Shown in pieces: positions 5,628 through 5,865 of a DNA stretch of 5,865 nt. A program made the translations under genes and the position numbers. This DNA comes from Bdellovibrio sp. (lineage in GTDB: Bacteria > Bdellovibrionota > Bdellovibrionia > Bdellovibrionales > Bdellovibrionaceae): contig JAHRXB010000300.1 in NCBI GenBank assembly GCA_019104905.1, positions 1-5,865 of the forward strand, in the 5' to 3' direction. The notes beneath the pieces were generated by a model. It worked only from the letters and a program-made list of their open reading frames with translations, was not told the origin of the DNA and searched no databases. Each line of letters begins with the position of its first letter. The first letter of the stretch is position 1.

Positions 5628-5865
5628 TAAAATTTCTCATTCAAATCTTCGAGCAAGAAGTAGCGATCAAAAAGATCGCTGTACCGCGACCATTTCTCGC
5701 CAGAACCACGTTCAGAATCAATCACCGTTTTTAAGGTGCTGACCTTGCTGTCAAAATCATCCACCATGGCCACGACCATGGCCTCCAGGAATTTGGGTCG
5801 TTTCGGAGATCCATATTCCAACTTTCCATGATGACTTAAGATAATATGCTTACAGATGTCACGCA
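5627..5865 (-). CDS. HD-domain protein, YhaM-like 3'-5' exoribonuclease, C-terminal part only
   Basis: The frame is open to the window edge on the minus strand, so the N-terminal part is missing. The 79 visible residues begin [23 protein letters not shown], which matches the late part of the HD phosphohydrolase domain in YhaM-type proteins (ILSHHG then EYGSP). [14 protein letters not shown] follows, the usual position of the last metal-binding Asp (HYIDNIDAK in relatives). YhaM-family proteins join an OB-fold to an HD domain and degrade RNA or single-stranded DNA from the 3' end; the OB part would lie outside the window. A TTG at 5821 could be taken as a start but is an internal Leu of this motif. 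The stop overlaps the cysE start by one base. The assignment rests on the C-terminal motif alone; another HD phosphohydrolase is possible. Confidence 0.72.
   Translation of the reverse strand, partial: RDICKHIILSHHGKLEYGSPKRPKFLEAMVVAMVDDFDSKVSTLKTVIDSERGSGEKWSRYSDLFDRYFLLEDLNEKF

Overview
The window reads as an ordinary, gene-dense bacterial chromosome segment. It has short intergenic gaps, roughly even base composition, Shine-Dalgarno type starts and no mobile-element hallmarks. The gene set and the look of the proteins remind me of Bdellovibrio or a close predatory relative. That is an impression from family resemblance, not something the sequence proves.

Layout. On the plus strand (1-3850) three tightly packed genes form an apparent operon. 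They are a HAD-superfamily hydrolase whose 5' end lies outside the window, a short RsmI-like (tetrapyrrole methylase fold) SAM-dependent methyltransferase, and the DEAH-box helicase HrpB. The first two share one base (TGATG) and the last two are 2 bases apart. On the minus strand, converging on hrpB, lie a ribosomal protein S4-family gene that lacks the usual N-terminal sequence and a 66-codon orphan gene starting on the S4 stop codon (TAATG). The orphan's stop overlaps the hrpB stop. Further right, also on the minus strand, are a 39-codon basic small ORF with a strong ribosome binding site and its own terminator, a short-form serine acetyltransferase (cysE) and the 3' end of a YhaM-like HD-domain gene. 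The last two are also joined by a TAATG overlap.

How it fits together. Several products act on RNA or the 30S ribosome: the RsmI-like methylase, HrpB, the S4 paralogue, the YhaM-like exonuclease and perhaps the Arg-rich peptide. CysE makes O-acetylserine for cysteine synthesis and is the metabolic outsider. I see no CRISPR array, tRNA, rRNA, IS element or defence cassette. No gene-free stretch exceeds 300 bases once the 39-codon ORF is counted. The items most worth a second look are the 39-aa ORF, the S4 paralogue coupled to the 66-aa orphan, and the truncated, motif-altered RsmI-like enzyme.
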